From NCBI GenBank assembly GCA_026874595.1, contig CM049308.1, positions 42,353,327-42,417,326 on the forward strand: a DNA stretch of 64,000 nt, read 5' to 3'. This document shows, piece after piece, positions 48,992 to 58,376 of the stretch. The translations under genes and the position numbers were made by a program. The stretch comes from Sipunculus nudus (Eukaryota; Annelida; Sipuncula; Golfingiida; Sipunculidae). Positions within the stretch are counted from its first letter, which is position 1. Every line of letters begins with the position of its first letter. A model generated the notes under the pieces. It was not told the origin of the DNA. It saw nothing but the letters and a program-made list of their open reading frames with translations, and did not search any database.

Positions 48992-49852
48992 TTAATGTGC
49001 CCATTTGCTGATGTCTTCATCCGTCGGGATGTGTGCTTTGCTCACAGGCATATGTTTCTTCGAGTAAACGTTAGGTAGCTCTATTTGATTCTCTAGCTGA
49101 AGGTCCCAAATTTCCATACCTTGAACTGAGAAGGTGGTCATTGTATGAGGCATGCCCATGGTATCTATTGTAATTTTCATTTCTCTGCCTTTGATACCCA
49201 GCTTGTACATTAAATCTTCAGTGCAGAATGACACATTGCTGCCGGGGTCAAGAAATGCATAGGTTTCTACAAACTTGGTACTGTTCTTCATTCTTACCTT
49301 CACAGGTATAATAGCCATAGCTGCATCAGCATCCCCGGCTCCCATATCACTTGAACCGACATTACCACAAGACGATGTCACTGCTGTAGCACCTGCACTC
49401 TCAGGACCTGAAGGCTGTGCTGTCATACTCTCAGGCTTTTCGTCTTTCTTTGAATCAATATGTAATATTGTTGGATGATTACCTTTGCATTTGACACATG
49501 TAGCCTTATTTCTACAGAATCTTTTGGGATGGCCTGACCGTAAACACCCAAAGCATAAACCCTTTGTTCTAAGAAAGTCAATCTTCTCTTCGTGAGCAAG
49601 ATTATCAAATTTTACACAATCAACTAGCGCATGCACAGCATGACGACAATATAGGCATGGCTTTTCATTTCCATTCCTACTCTTTCTTTGCATACTCTCT
49701 CTACCTGACTGTTTTTGATCAAGTTCTGATACACCGGAGCTGCTGTTATTTGATAATGTTGCAAAGTTTGAAGTTCCCTTTGCCTTTGTTATGCCAGGCT
49801 GGCGGTGACTTAGTGTTTTACCTGTGGTGTTTTGTTTGTGTTCCCAGTACAA
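48992..49852 (-). pseudogene. gag-pol: BEL/Pao gag C-terminus (zinc knuckles) and aspartic protease
   Basis: 286 codons. Cys/His clusters come in order: CLYCRHAVHALVDC, CFGCLRSGHPKRFC (a CCHC knuckle) and CVKCKGNHPTILH, the three-cluster arrangement usual in BEL/Pao, which binds element RNA. After a low-complexity linker, the retropepsin-like protease has AFLDPGSNVSFC (active Asp near 49250), with the D-P-G-S variant typical of Pao in place of D-S/T-G. The frame ends at a TAA (48992) four codons before the next conserved block, which resumes in the same frame, so this is a point nonsense mutation rather than a domain end. Confidence 0.93.
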
Positions 49853-51318
49853 TGTCTCCCGACCATATTCAGGATCATTTGTTTCTTGGCCTCCTGTTTC
49901 ACAAAGTTAGCCAGAAGACTGAAGGTAATTGCTTCACCGCTCTCACGCCTTCTGTCAATCAAACCACGCCATTTATCATGGAGGAAAAGGTAACTTTCCA
50001 ATGAGTTTCCTTAGATTATCAGGATACTCCAACACCCTTACCGCATCTATACTTTTCACGGCATTATCACATTCACAGAGAAAAATGGCATATCTGTCTA
50101 AAGCTTTGGGTTTATCAGCACCAATGACAGGCCACTCTAAGGCTCTTTTTACAAATGCATGAGCTACCACTTCCTTATTCCCATAGCGCTCTTTTAGCTC
50201 ATTCAATGCTGCAGGATAGCCCACGTCAGCATTCAAGAAGCTGAACCCCTGTACAATTTTGTTTGCCTCTCCTGTAGTATATTGTTCCAGATATGTCATT
50301 AATTCATCCAGGCTCTCACTGTTTACTACAATTTTTGTTTGAAACTGTCTAATAAATTGATGATATTCTAGTGGGTCACCACTAAACCTTTTGATGTCTG
50401 TTACTGGTTTATGCATTTGTTTCAACAATGAGCTTATTACATCGCCAGACTGCCTGACTGAATCACCCATAGGGGTACTGTACAAGGGACCCTGATTTAC
50501 TTTCAGTGCTTCTGACCCTACATTACCTGCAGTAGTGTTTGTATCTGTGACATATTTATCATAATCAACTACATCATGCATATGATTGGTGACAGAACAT
50601 CTTTGATTGGGGTAAGATCTTACAGAACTTATTCTAGTAACAACAGATGCATCATCATCATTCAATACATTTTGTTTTCTGCTGACGTCACCACTTTCAT
50701 GCCAATTAAGTTGGCTTGGCCTAAACCTAGGAGCATGCACATTCAACTCAGATCTGACCTGACCTTGAGATCCAGCAACTTCACGTCGGTGTACAGTGTC
50801 TCTGTTAATGTCAGCATGCATTAAACCAAAATGTTCCTTCCTGCTGTATGGTAGCTGAATCTGATACTTGACCCTGGGCTGGGAAACTTGATGACACTCC
50901 CGGGGTAGGCTGGGCCTGGCTGCGTGTCTCATGGCTTGCGTGGCTGTCAAGCCCCTGTTCGGAGGGCAGGTCAACAGAGGTCACATGCTTCTCTTTAAAC
51001 GTCACCTCCGATGTACTGCTTGGTGTTTTTACTGGCCCACTGCTATTACTTTCGTATTCTTGCAGGACCTTTACCCGCGCCTCAGTTACCTCCAATTCTG
51101 TTTGTAATTCCAAGGCATCTTGCTGTTGTTCTAATTTCAGTTTTTCTAACTGTAATGCCTGCTTTTTCTTTAAAGCACAAGCTTTTCCTTAGCTTAACAG
51201 AAGTAACGCTAGATGTTTTGCTGGAGGTTTGACTAGCGCTATCAAACTCTGTAACTGAGTCCTGAATCTGTTCACTTTGATCTTCAAGCACAGTTTCTTC
51301 CAATTCCAACTTATCCAT
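49810..51318 (-). pseudogene. gag: BEL/Pao gag, broken into four frames
   Basis: Begins at an ATG (51318) only 26 nt inside the 5' LTR. Piece 1 (51318-51082) is acidic and Ser-rich. A second frame (51113 onward; open upstream to about 51190) has a Gln/Leu/Lys-rich coiled coil (for example QLEKLKLEQQQ), typical of Pao gag N-termini. Piece 3 (50974-49976) holds the capsid-like DUF1759 block: IKRFSGDPLEYHQFIRQFQT, LEQYTTGEANKIVQGF, GYPAALNELKERYG. Piece 4 (50001-49810) continues it (LHDKWRGLIDRRRES). DUF1759 is diagnostic for this clade. The shifts separate blocks that are contiguous in intact elements. Confidence 0.9.
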
Positions 51319-51320
51319 AC

Positions 51321-51328
51321 TGGATCCA
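51321..51328 (-). other. Tentative primer binding site
   Basis: TGGATCCA lies 15 nt inside the 5' LTR and begins with TGG, as expected for pairing with a tRNA CCA end. The spacing is longer than usual and the match is short, so this is weak. Confidence 0.25.
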
Positions 51329-51343
51329 AATTTTGTTAATAAA

Positions 51344-52048
51344 TGTAGCGAATCTACAGTTTGTCAATCAGTCAACACACTGACACCAAATAAAGCAAAA
51401 TCCATTTAATGTGTCCATAAAGGTATGTTAAAGCAGATTAACTGCAATGAACAGAAATATATCATAAGTACATTGCCCTTTATGAGATTGAATAAAGTAA
51501 ACACAAACAGATCATTGATTGATTGTTCAAATAAAAACTGACTTAAGTAAACATTAATGAATCATAGGTAAATGTTCTTGTATCAAAAGTTATATAACCA
51601 TTATATTGCAGAATGAATAAAACAACTGAAGTATTTAAACAGACAAACTCTTAATGCTTTCCTATTATCAGTACTGTAAAAATGACAAAATGATTGATCC
51701 TTAGTGTTATCAGTAAATATGTGTACATCTATTTAACTCTAAACTATTGAATAACTCACCAAAATTGTTTGATCTCTACCCAATAGCATTGGAACAAAGA
51801 CTGTGCTGATCTGGATTGTAACAGGCTGTATTGTGGACTGAAGCGCCAAAGTAACGACCCCTCTCTATATCCCCTACACAGGGGTGACAATAAGGCCAAG
51901 CAATAAAATATCCGTTTCTCTAAATCTTAAGCAATAATCATTAACTGTGCATGTTCACAAAATAAAGAATACAAGTAATTTTAATCTAATAACTAATATA
52001 TACATTGATTCAGACATGCACCACTATATATGTTATTTGGCCATAACA
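51344..52048 (-). repeat. BEL/Pao 5' LTR
   Basis: 705 bp; pairs with 44384-45088. It would contain the element's promoter; I see no convincing TATA box on the minus strand. Confidence 0.97.
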
Positions 52049-52091
52049 AGCAGGCATGGGTGAGCAATATTTTGGCAGTGGTTATACATCT

Positions 52092-52113
52092 CCCCCCCCC
52101 CCCCCCCCCCCCC
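52092..52113. repeat. Poly-C run
   Basis: 22 consecutive C, followed by CGGTCAG. Directly downstream is an AT-rich stretch with three CTGAAATAACACCAAAAN units (52147-52260). Confidence 0.95.
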
Positions 52114-52417
52114 GGTCAGACTAATTACAAAAATACACTGGAAAATGCTGAAATAACACCAAAAAAAACACAGGAGTACTCTGAAATAACACCAAAATTC
52201 ACAGATATAACAATTATTATAATCATTAAACACTGAAATAACATCAAAATACACTAAAAATACAATTTTGTACAATATATATGAGATAAGATAACATTTA
52301 TTAGCCTTCAGTTCCAGGAATTTGTTGACTTGCACTTCATTACATAAACATAAATAAATACATAACACTAACACAAAGTATTAGACCTTGTATGTAAAAA
52401 TAAGCATGTAAAAGGGA

Positions 52418-52652
52418 TAATATTGACAAGAATATTTTTAAAAGCTTTTAAAAAATGTAGATTCATGATTTTAGATATTCCTCATGCCAGGCAATGTTTA
52501 CAATCACAGGTATACAGCTCTCTGTGGGTATATAAAAACGGCTGTACATGGATTATAAACAATTGGTATCCATACTCAACTGAATTCAAGGTTTTGCCAT
52601 GAGTGAGATATATCTGTATTATAATTTTGCATTCAATATGCATCTGTAGTAA
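52418..52652. mobile_element. Repeat block A, right copy
   Basis: Matches 39130-39375 (shared phrases listed there). It is cut at a TAATTTTT run where the next element begins. Confidence 0.7.
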
Positions 52653-53914
52653 TTTTTAGCGAACCTGTGAGCTAATGCAATGGTGTGGCGGTGTCTGTCA
52701 TCCATTGTCTGTATGTTTACCTATACTATTTCGAAAACAACTGGAGCTAGCATCATGAAATTTAATGCAAAATATTAGCCATCTGAAAAACTCTTCATTT
52801 TCTTAGATTTTATAGAGAAAAAGCTAAAAAACCTTTAAAAATCTTCTCCTCTGAAACAGTCAAGCCAAATTGTTCAATATTTCACAGAAATAATCTTTTT
52901 ATACCTGGTACCATCTCTCTCAAGTTTGTTTGAATGGTTCAAGTTTGGTGAATTTTGGCCGAGTTATAGGAAGTTGAACTAAGTCATCTGTCCAAAAAAG
53001 CATACTAAAGTGACAATCTCAGAAATGGCCGGAGCTATCATCACCAAATTTTATGCCAATGTTGGTCACATGAGTCATATCTGAAATTGAGGAATTGGTG
53101 GCGCCACCTGCATTGACCTTTTTTAGTACGGGGGTCATTGGTCATCTGTACATTAACCCGTTATTTCTCAGAAATAGCAGGAGCTACCATCCCCAGATTT
53201 TATACAATAATCTGTCACATATCAAATGTCATGGGATTCAGCTTATTTAGTGGCTATCTGCATTTACTTAGATTTTATAGGGAAAAAGTTGAAAAACCTT
53301 CAAAAGTCTATTTATAGCTTTGACAGACTGCCAACTGTGTCAGATTATGCAACAGGTCAAGAGTTCACTCAGTGCAGCCAGGTACAGGTCAAAAGTTCAC
53401 TCAGTCTAGCCAGGTGCAGGTCATTAGCCAGCAAATTTGTCTCAGTTTACTCAGGGCAACTACCTTTCTCACCTAAGCTCGGTCAGCCCCATGCATCAGA
53501 CTCAAGGTAAGTTTGATGTATTGGTCTGGTATTTTGACCTGTCTATGTGTCTTTGATGTGGCTTTCTCGTTCACAAATAGGTGTCGCCACCTACAATGAC
53601 TTTTGCACAGTGTATGTGCCTGCTTATTTCTACAGAGGAATTTGATATATCAGCCTGAAATGGGGCATATGTATACATATCAAATAGCTTTGCCTTATAC
53701 AAGACTGGTGGTGTCAGCTACAATCATTTTTGTGTTGTGTGTACCAATGCCAGAATTTCAGCAGTGATGTTTGTGTAATTGTTTCTTATTCAAGATGTTT
53801 AGTACTTGCATTGTTCATATACATGAGAAGTAATGGTCCAGCATTGAAGCATTATACCGGGTGTATTTCCAGTGCACAGGTTCGCATTAGGCCTGTAGGC
53901 CTTGTGTTATTGTA
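52653..53914 (+). mobile_element. Helentron-like element, 5' part (blocks B and C), split by a later insertion
   Basis: Starts TTTTTAGCGAACCTGTGAGC-TAATGC, a 5' end with a small inverted repeat (TAGC..GCTA), inserted in the T run of block A. It contains block B (52824-53140), a GGTGGCGCCACCT unit at 53098, a duplicated 'AGTTCACTCAG..AGCCAGGT.CAGGTC' phrase (53360-53420) and block C (53700-53914). It is interrupted at 53915 by another element. Similar starts of the type TTTTTAGC..ACCTG..GAGCT are widespread in mollusc genomes (general knowledge). Confidence 0.6.
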
Positions 53915-55650
53915 TCCCCAGACAAAGTCGGGGGATACTATGTTTTCATACCGGTCCCGCTGCCGCCGCCACATATAAATCTTGTTGGCGCGATAACCCA
54001 AAAAATATTTCACAAAACTTGACCAAACTTGGTATATGTATAGATATCGGTAAGAGGACGACGCCTATTTAAAATGAGGTCATGACCTTTACTAGGAGAG
54101 TGTCCTTGACCTTGAATAGGTCCAATTTTGGGGAAAATCACACAATTTCTTTAATATCTCAAGAAATCTTGCTTGGATTTATCCCAAAATCAAGTTGATG
54201 GAAGATCATGGATAGGGTTGTCATATTCCAGAAACTGGTGGTGCCATCTATTATTCTTTACTTGTTTTCGTGCTCTTTAATACCCCCAAAATTGCCACCT
54301 TACAGTACTGTGAGCATTATAAGTCAAAAACTAATGGACAGATTTCTTTTATATTATGCATATACATAGGTATGGGTTATGGGATGATGTTTATTTAAAT
54401 TGGGGTCATGACCTTTCCTATGAGAGTGGCCTTGACCTTGAATATTGCCATATATAGTGAAAATCACACACCTCTTATGATATATCCAGTGTTGATAGCC
54501 ATATGGATTTCAAACGTGACTTATGTATGGCCCACCACTAAAGTAAGAACCCTATAGGTTCTAGGGTCATGAGGCCAAAGGTCAAGGTCACTGGACTGGC
54601 ATCTTAAAAGATACTGAGGATGCATTTTAAGCCAAACTTTCATCCCAGGTCTTCCATCTTGAATATATAGCTCACTTGCCAATAGTGGATGATCCATATC
54701 AATTTTGGGGTCACAGGGTCAAAGGTTAAGGCCACAGGAGCTATCTGTCCAAAAATTAGTTTCTGGATGATAATTCCTGCTTTTATTGATGTATTGATTT
54801 CAAACTTGACTTATATATGTCCCATTGAAAAAGCAAGACTCCAATTGATTTTGGGGTCATGAGGTCAAAGGTCAAGGTCACAGGACACATCTTTAAAAAG
54901 AATGTGGATGCATTTTCAGCCAAACATTTCATCTCAGACCTTTCATCTTGCACATATAGTTCATCTGCCTATAGAGGAAGACCCCTATCAGTTTTGAAGT
55001 CACAAGGTCAAAGGTGAAGGTCACAGGAGCCATCTGTCCAAAAATTAGTTTCTGGATGATAATTCCTTCTTTTATTCGTGTATGGATTTCAAACTTGACT
55101 TGTATTTGACCCATTGGAAAAGCAAGACCGGAATTGATTTTGGGGTCATGAGTTCAAAGGTCAAGGTGACAGGAAACCTCTTTAAAAAGATTGTGGATGC
55201 ATTTTCAGCCAAACAATTCATCTCAGAACTTTCATCTTGCACATATAGTTCACCTGCCAAGAGTGGAAGACCCCTATCAATTTTGAGGTCACAAGGTTAA
55301 AGGTGAAGGTCACAGGAGCCATCTGTCCAAAAATTAGTTTCTGGATGATAATTCCTGTTTTTATTGATGGATGGATTTCAAACTTGACTTGTATATGTCC
55401 CATTGGAAAAGCAAGACCGGAATTGATTTTGGGGTCATGAGGTCAAAGGTCAAGGTCACAGGACACATCTTTAAAAAGATCAAGGTCACAGGACCAACAT
55501 CTTCAACAAGATTGTGGATTGATAGATGGAAGAAACAATAAATATGCCAAGTGTCAGTATATGCTGCTAAAAATGGGAGCCTATTCTTAAAAGGGGGGGC
55601 CTACTATGTCTGGGGATACTCTGGCACCTGCGGTGCCAAGAAATGTCTAG
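53915..55650 (+). mobile_element. Complete Helentron-like non-autonomous element (HINE-type)
   Basis: The 5' end TCCCCAGACAAAGTCGGGGG-ATAC forms a hairpin (GTATCCCC 53912-53919 / GGGGATAC 53931-53938). The 3' end has TGTCTGGGGATAC (55607-55619), an exact inverse of GTATCCCCAGACA at the 5' end, followed by a perfect hairpin TGGCACC-TGC-GGTGCCA (55622-55638) and CTAG (55647-55650) before T. Subterminal inverted repeats plus a 3' hairpin and CTAG|T are the pattern of Helentrons and their non-autonomous relatives. The core has AAAGGTCAAGGTCACAGG phrases and a 289-bp tandem unit. There is no Rep/helicase gene, so mobilisation would need an autonomous partner. Confidence 0.8.
54520..55500. repeat. 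289-bp tandem repeat inside the Helentron-like element
   Basis: TTCTGGATGATAATTCCT recurs at 54760, 55050 and 55339 (289-bp steps). Each unit contains GGGGTCATGAGGTCAAAGG and GGTGAAGGTCACAGGAGCC. Two small minus-strand frames at 54929-55114 and 55218-55403 are the same frame in consecutive units, not genes. Confidence 0.85.
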
Positions 55651-55991
55651 TTTTTTATGCATTTTTTCTCTTTTTTTTGAGCATTAAAAGATGCAGTCGT
55701 TTGTTAACAGGGCACAAATCGTAACCAGTGAACCTAGATTCTTCTAATGTGACACACAGAGAGGTCCATGAAAAGTCCCCTAATAAACCTGAAATTAGGT
55801 ATCTGTTACCCATATCCTTCATATGAAAGCTATGGGGCTCAGAAGTACCCCCCCCCCCCCCAGGATAATGGAAAATTTGATACAAAAGCTCCAGTATCTG
55901 AACAACAAATGCATGGATCACCATGATTCTTTTCGTGCATATTGATCATGGAATGTTTCATTAGTTCCTCAGACTGGTGGTGCCACCTGTA
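55651..55991. mobile_element. Short segment between two Helentron-like elements
   Basis: T-rich start, a C run (55848-55861), then 'CATATTGATCATGGAATGTTTC..AGTTCCTCAGACTGGTGGTGCCACCTGT', one GGTGGYGCCACCT unit. It may be the remaining 3' part of the element interrupted at 53915. Confidence 0.45.
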
Positions 55992-57298
55992 TTTTTAGCT
56001 CTGCTGACTATAAGTCATCTGAGCTATAGTCATGGTCCATTGTCCGTCGTCCGTCCGGATGTTCGTCTGTCCGTCCGTAGATGTGGCACGTTTTGAAACC
56101 GTAAGACCTAGGAATCCAAAATTTGGCATAATGTTACATATCAAAACCACTTGTCTGTGGTTTTTCCTCATATTTACCATGAATAATCCTCTATATAGTT
56201 CCTATGTACATGCCTGTAATTAGGTCTGTATTATATAATTTAAAATAGTTATGGGCCCAAACATAAGGCATTTTGTAAATAATCAGGACAGAAATTTGAT
56301 CACTTAACACAAAACGTGTTAAAGCTAAGCACTTTTTTTATCCAGTAATATTACTTTTATTAATCAAAATTAAATTGTATACCCAAATTAGATCAAAATC
56401 TTTTAAATTTTTTAAAATATTAGCAAAATTAAAAAATTGGTACCTTAAATTTTGCCCAACTTTGACCATGGCACGTTTTTTTCCTGTAACTGCTGTGGAT
56501 TTAATTATATCCGCCAAACCAATTATTGGGTCACATGTGAACTGGTGCCTAACCAAGTGACCTTGACCTCTGACCTTTCCTCTCTGCCAAGCATCTGTTT
56601 GTGCGTCTGTTTCCACACATAAACCCACATATCTCGAACCGTTTGACCAATCAGGAAAAAATTTTACACAAATGTAGCCCTTGGATAGCTTTATAACATA
56701 CACAAAAATGGTGGTGCCACCTGCTGCCATTTTTGCACAGCGTCCATCTGTTTGTCTGCCTTGGGTTAAAATCACTCTTATCTTTGCAGTTGTTTGACAA
56801 AATTACATGAAAATCAGCATGCGTATACATCCCGCAAAGCTTTCTTGATTTTATGACAGGTGGCGCCACCTACATTCATGTTCACGCTGCTGACATTAAT
56901 GCTTATATCTTTGGACTCATTTGACCAATCAGGAAAAAAAAATTACGCAAATGTATCCCTTGGATATCTTTATAACATACACAAAAATGGTGGCGCCACC
57001 TGCAGCCATTTTTGCACAGCATCCATCTGTTTGTCTGCTGTGAGATAAAATCACTCATATCTTCGCAGTGGTTTGACTTTTCCACATGAAATTTTGCATG
57101 TTTATACATCTTGGGTAGTTTCTCGTTCAAATAACCTGTGGCGCCACCTACAGTCATGTTTATGTGGCACAGATCCATTCTAATATGTAACACATGTTAC
57201 TCTATTTCCCCTTGCCACTCAATCCATGCTTCACTTCACCTGTCCTTCTCTGATTTTGGCGGATACACGTAGTCGCTTGTCGACTACCCATATTCTAG
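55992..57298 (+). mobile_element. Helentron-like element with palindrome-phased tandem core
   Basis: The 5' end TTTTTAGCTCTGCTGACTAT..AGTCATCTGAGCT forms an imperfect hairpin (AGCTC..GAGCT). A TCCGTCGTCCGTCC-type stretch follows, then AT-rich DNA and a dimeric 278-bp repeat (56560-57170). The 3' end is GGCGGATACAC, a perfect hairpin GTAGTCG-CTTGT-CGACTAC (57269-57287) and CTAG (57295-57298) before T. It shares its 3' end with 41757-41859. No coding capacity. Confidence 0.7.
56560..57170. repeat. Dimeric 278-bp repeat phased by GGTGGCGCCACCT
   Basis: Half-unit a ('TTTGACCAATCAGGAAAAAA..ATGTA.CCCTTGGATA.CTTTATAACATACACAAAAAT' then the palindrome) falls at 56709 and 56987. Half-unit b ('TTTGAC..ACATGAAA.T..GCATG..TATACATC..' then the palindrome) falls at 56860 and 57138. 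Both steps are 278 bp. The core palindrome AGGTGGCGCCACCT is perfect at 56859. Confidence 0.85.
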
Positions 57299-58310
57299 TT
57301 TTCAGAGCATGTTTTTGTTAGCATTTCAACTGTTAACACCAAAAATTTGAAACCAGTTGATTAGAAACTGTAGATTTTATTCAAGTTTTCAAGCACTTGT
57401 CACATATTGTTTACATCAAGCTAGTGTTATGCAGTTCCTTTAATTTGGCATACAGTGAGTGTCTCCAAAATCCCCTACCATGCCAAGAATTCGGTCACTA
57501 AGACTTAATTCCTTCGAGATATTAATGTAAAACTTCATTTTTCCGTTAAAAACCCATTGTTACACTTTAAGACTGCCTAATATCAAAACCACTGATCTGA
57601 CTTTGATCATATATGATATACATATTTTTCTATACATTCTGTATGCACATGCCAGAAATGATGTCAGTATTGCGTAATTTTTTTAAGTTATGGGCCCAAA
57701 CATAATGTACTTTTTAAAAAATCAAGAAATATATTTACTTTCCTAAGATGAGAATTGCTGAAGCTGGAGACTTTTTTTCAGGAATATAACTTTATTTAAT
57801 AAAGATTCAATTGTTTACCAAAAATTAGATCTGAATTTTGCAAATTTTCAAGTTATTAGCATAAATAAAAAATCAATCCCTTAAATTTTGTCCAACTTTG
57901 GTAATGGCACGTTTTTTCCCTGTAAGCACTGTTGATTTAATTTTCACAGCATATATACATAAGGATTTAATATTTTAAAATCTGAAATTTCAAAGGAATT
58001 GATTGAAAAGAGTAGCCTTTATTCAAGTTTTCATACACCATGTCAAGTGTTGTTTTCATCTAGCCCACCTAGTAGTACAGCCTTCATATGCATTATGTAA
58101 CCCAACGGAGGCAGCTTGCCTTGGCTCAGTTTGGCCACTACTAGCAGGCTTCCCTTCTGCCCTGCACCTCCCCCCCCCCCCCCCAGATGGTGCATTAACT
58201 AGATGAATGTTATAATTTTCTGTATTTCATTTTATTCTTGGCTATGCAATGCTACATTTTAGATTTTGTATTTACCACAAGGGTTATTATGATTAAGGCT
58301 TTAAACTCCA

Positions 58311-58376
58311 ATAACGCCCGCCAGGGCGCGTATTTGTCACGGGCCTGTAGTTCAAAGGCGCCCGCCCGGGCGCGCT
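58311..58376. repeat. Pair of CGCCCG/CGGGCG dyads
   Basis: ACGCCCGCCAGGGCGCG (58313-58329) and GCGCCCGCCCGGGCGCG (58359-58375); the second has perfect 7-bp arms. They stand out in AT-rich DNA. Confidence 0.7.

Larger units (their letters stand above)
44379..52053 (-). mobile_element. BEL/Pao LTR retrotransposon with target duplication, internally damaged
   Basis: A 7665-bp element (44384-52048) on the minus strand flanked by the 5-bp duplication AGCAG (44379-44383 and 52049-52053), the usual length for BEL/Pao. The LTRs run TGTAGC..ATAACA on the plus strand, i.e. TGTTAT..GCTACA in element orientation, so both begin TG and end CA. Domain order on the minus strand is gag, CCHC knuckles, protease, reverse transcriptase, RNase H, integrase, which is the Pol order of BEL/Pao. 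At least seven frame changes and three in-frame stops break gag-pol, so this copy cannot make the full polyprotein. Confidence 0.95.

Noticed and set aside
54929..55403. Two similar 61-codon minus-strand frames
   Set aside because: Same frame in consecutive 289-bp repeat units.
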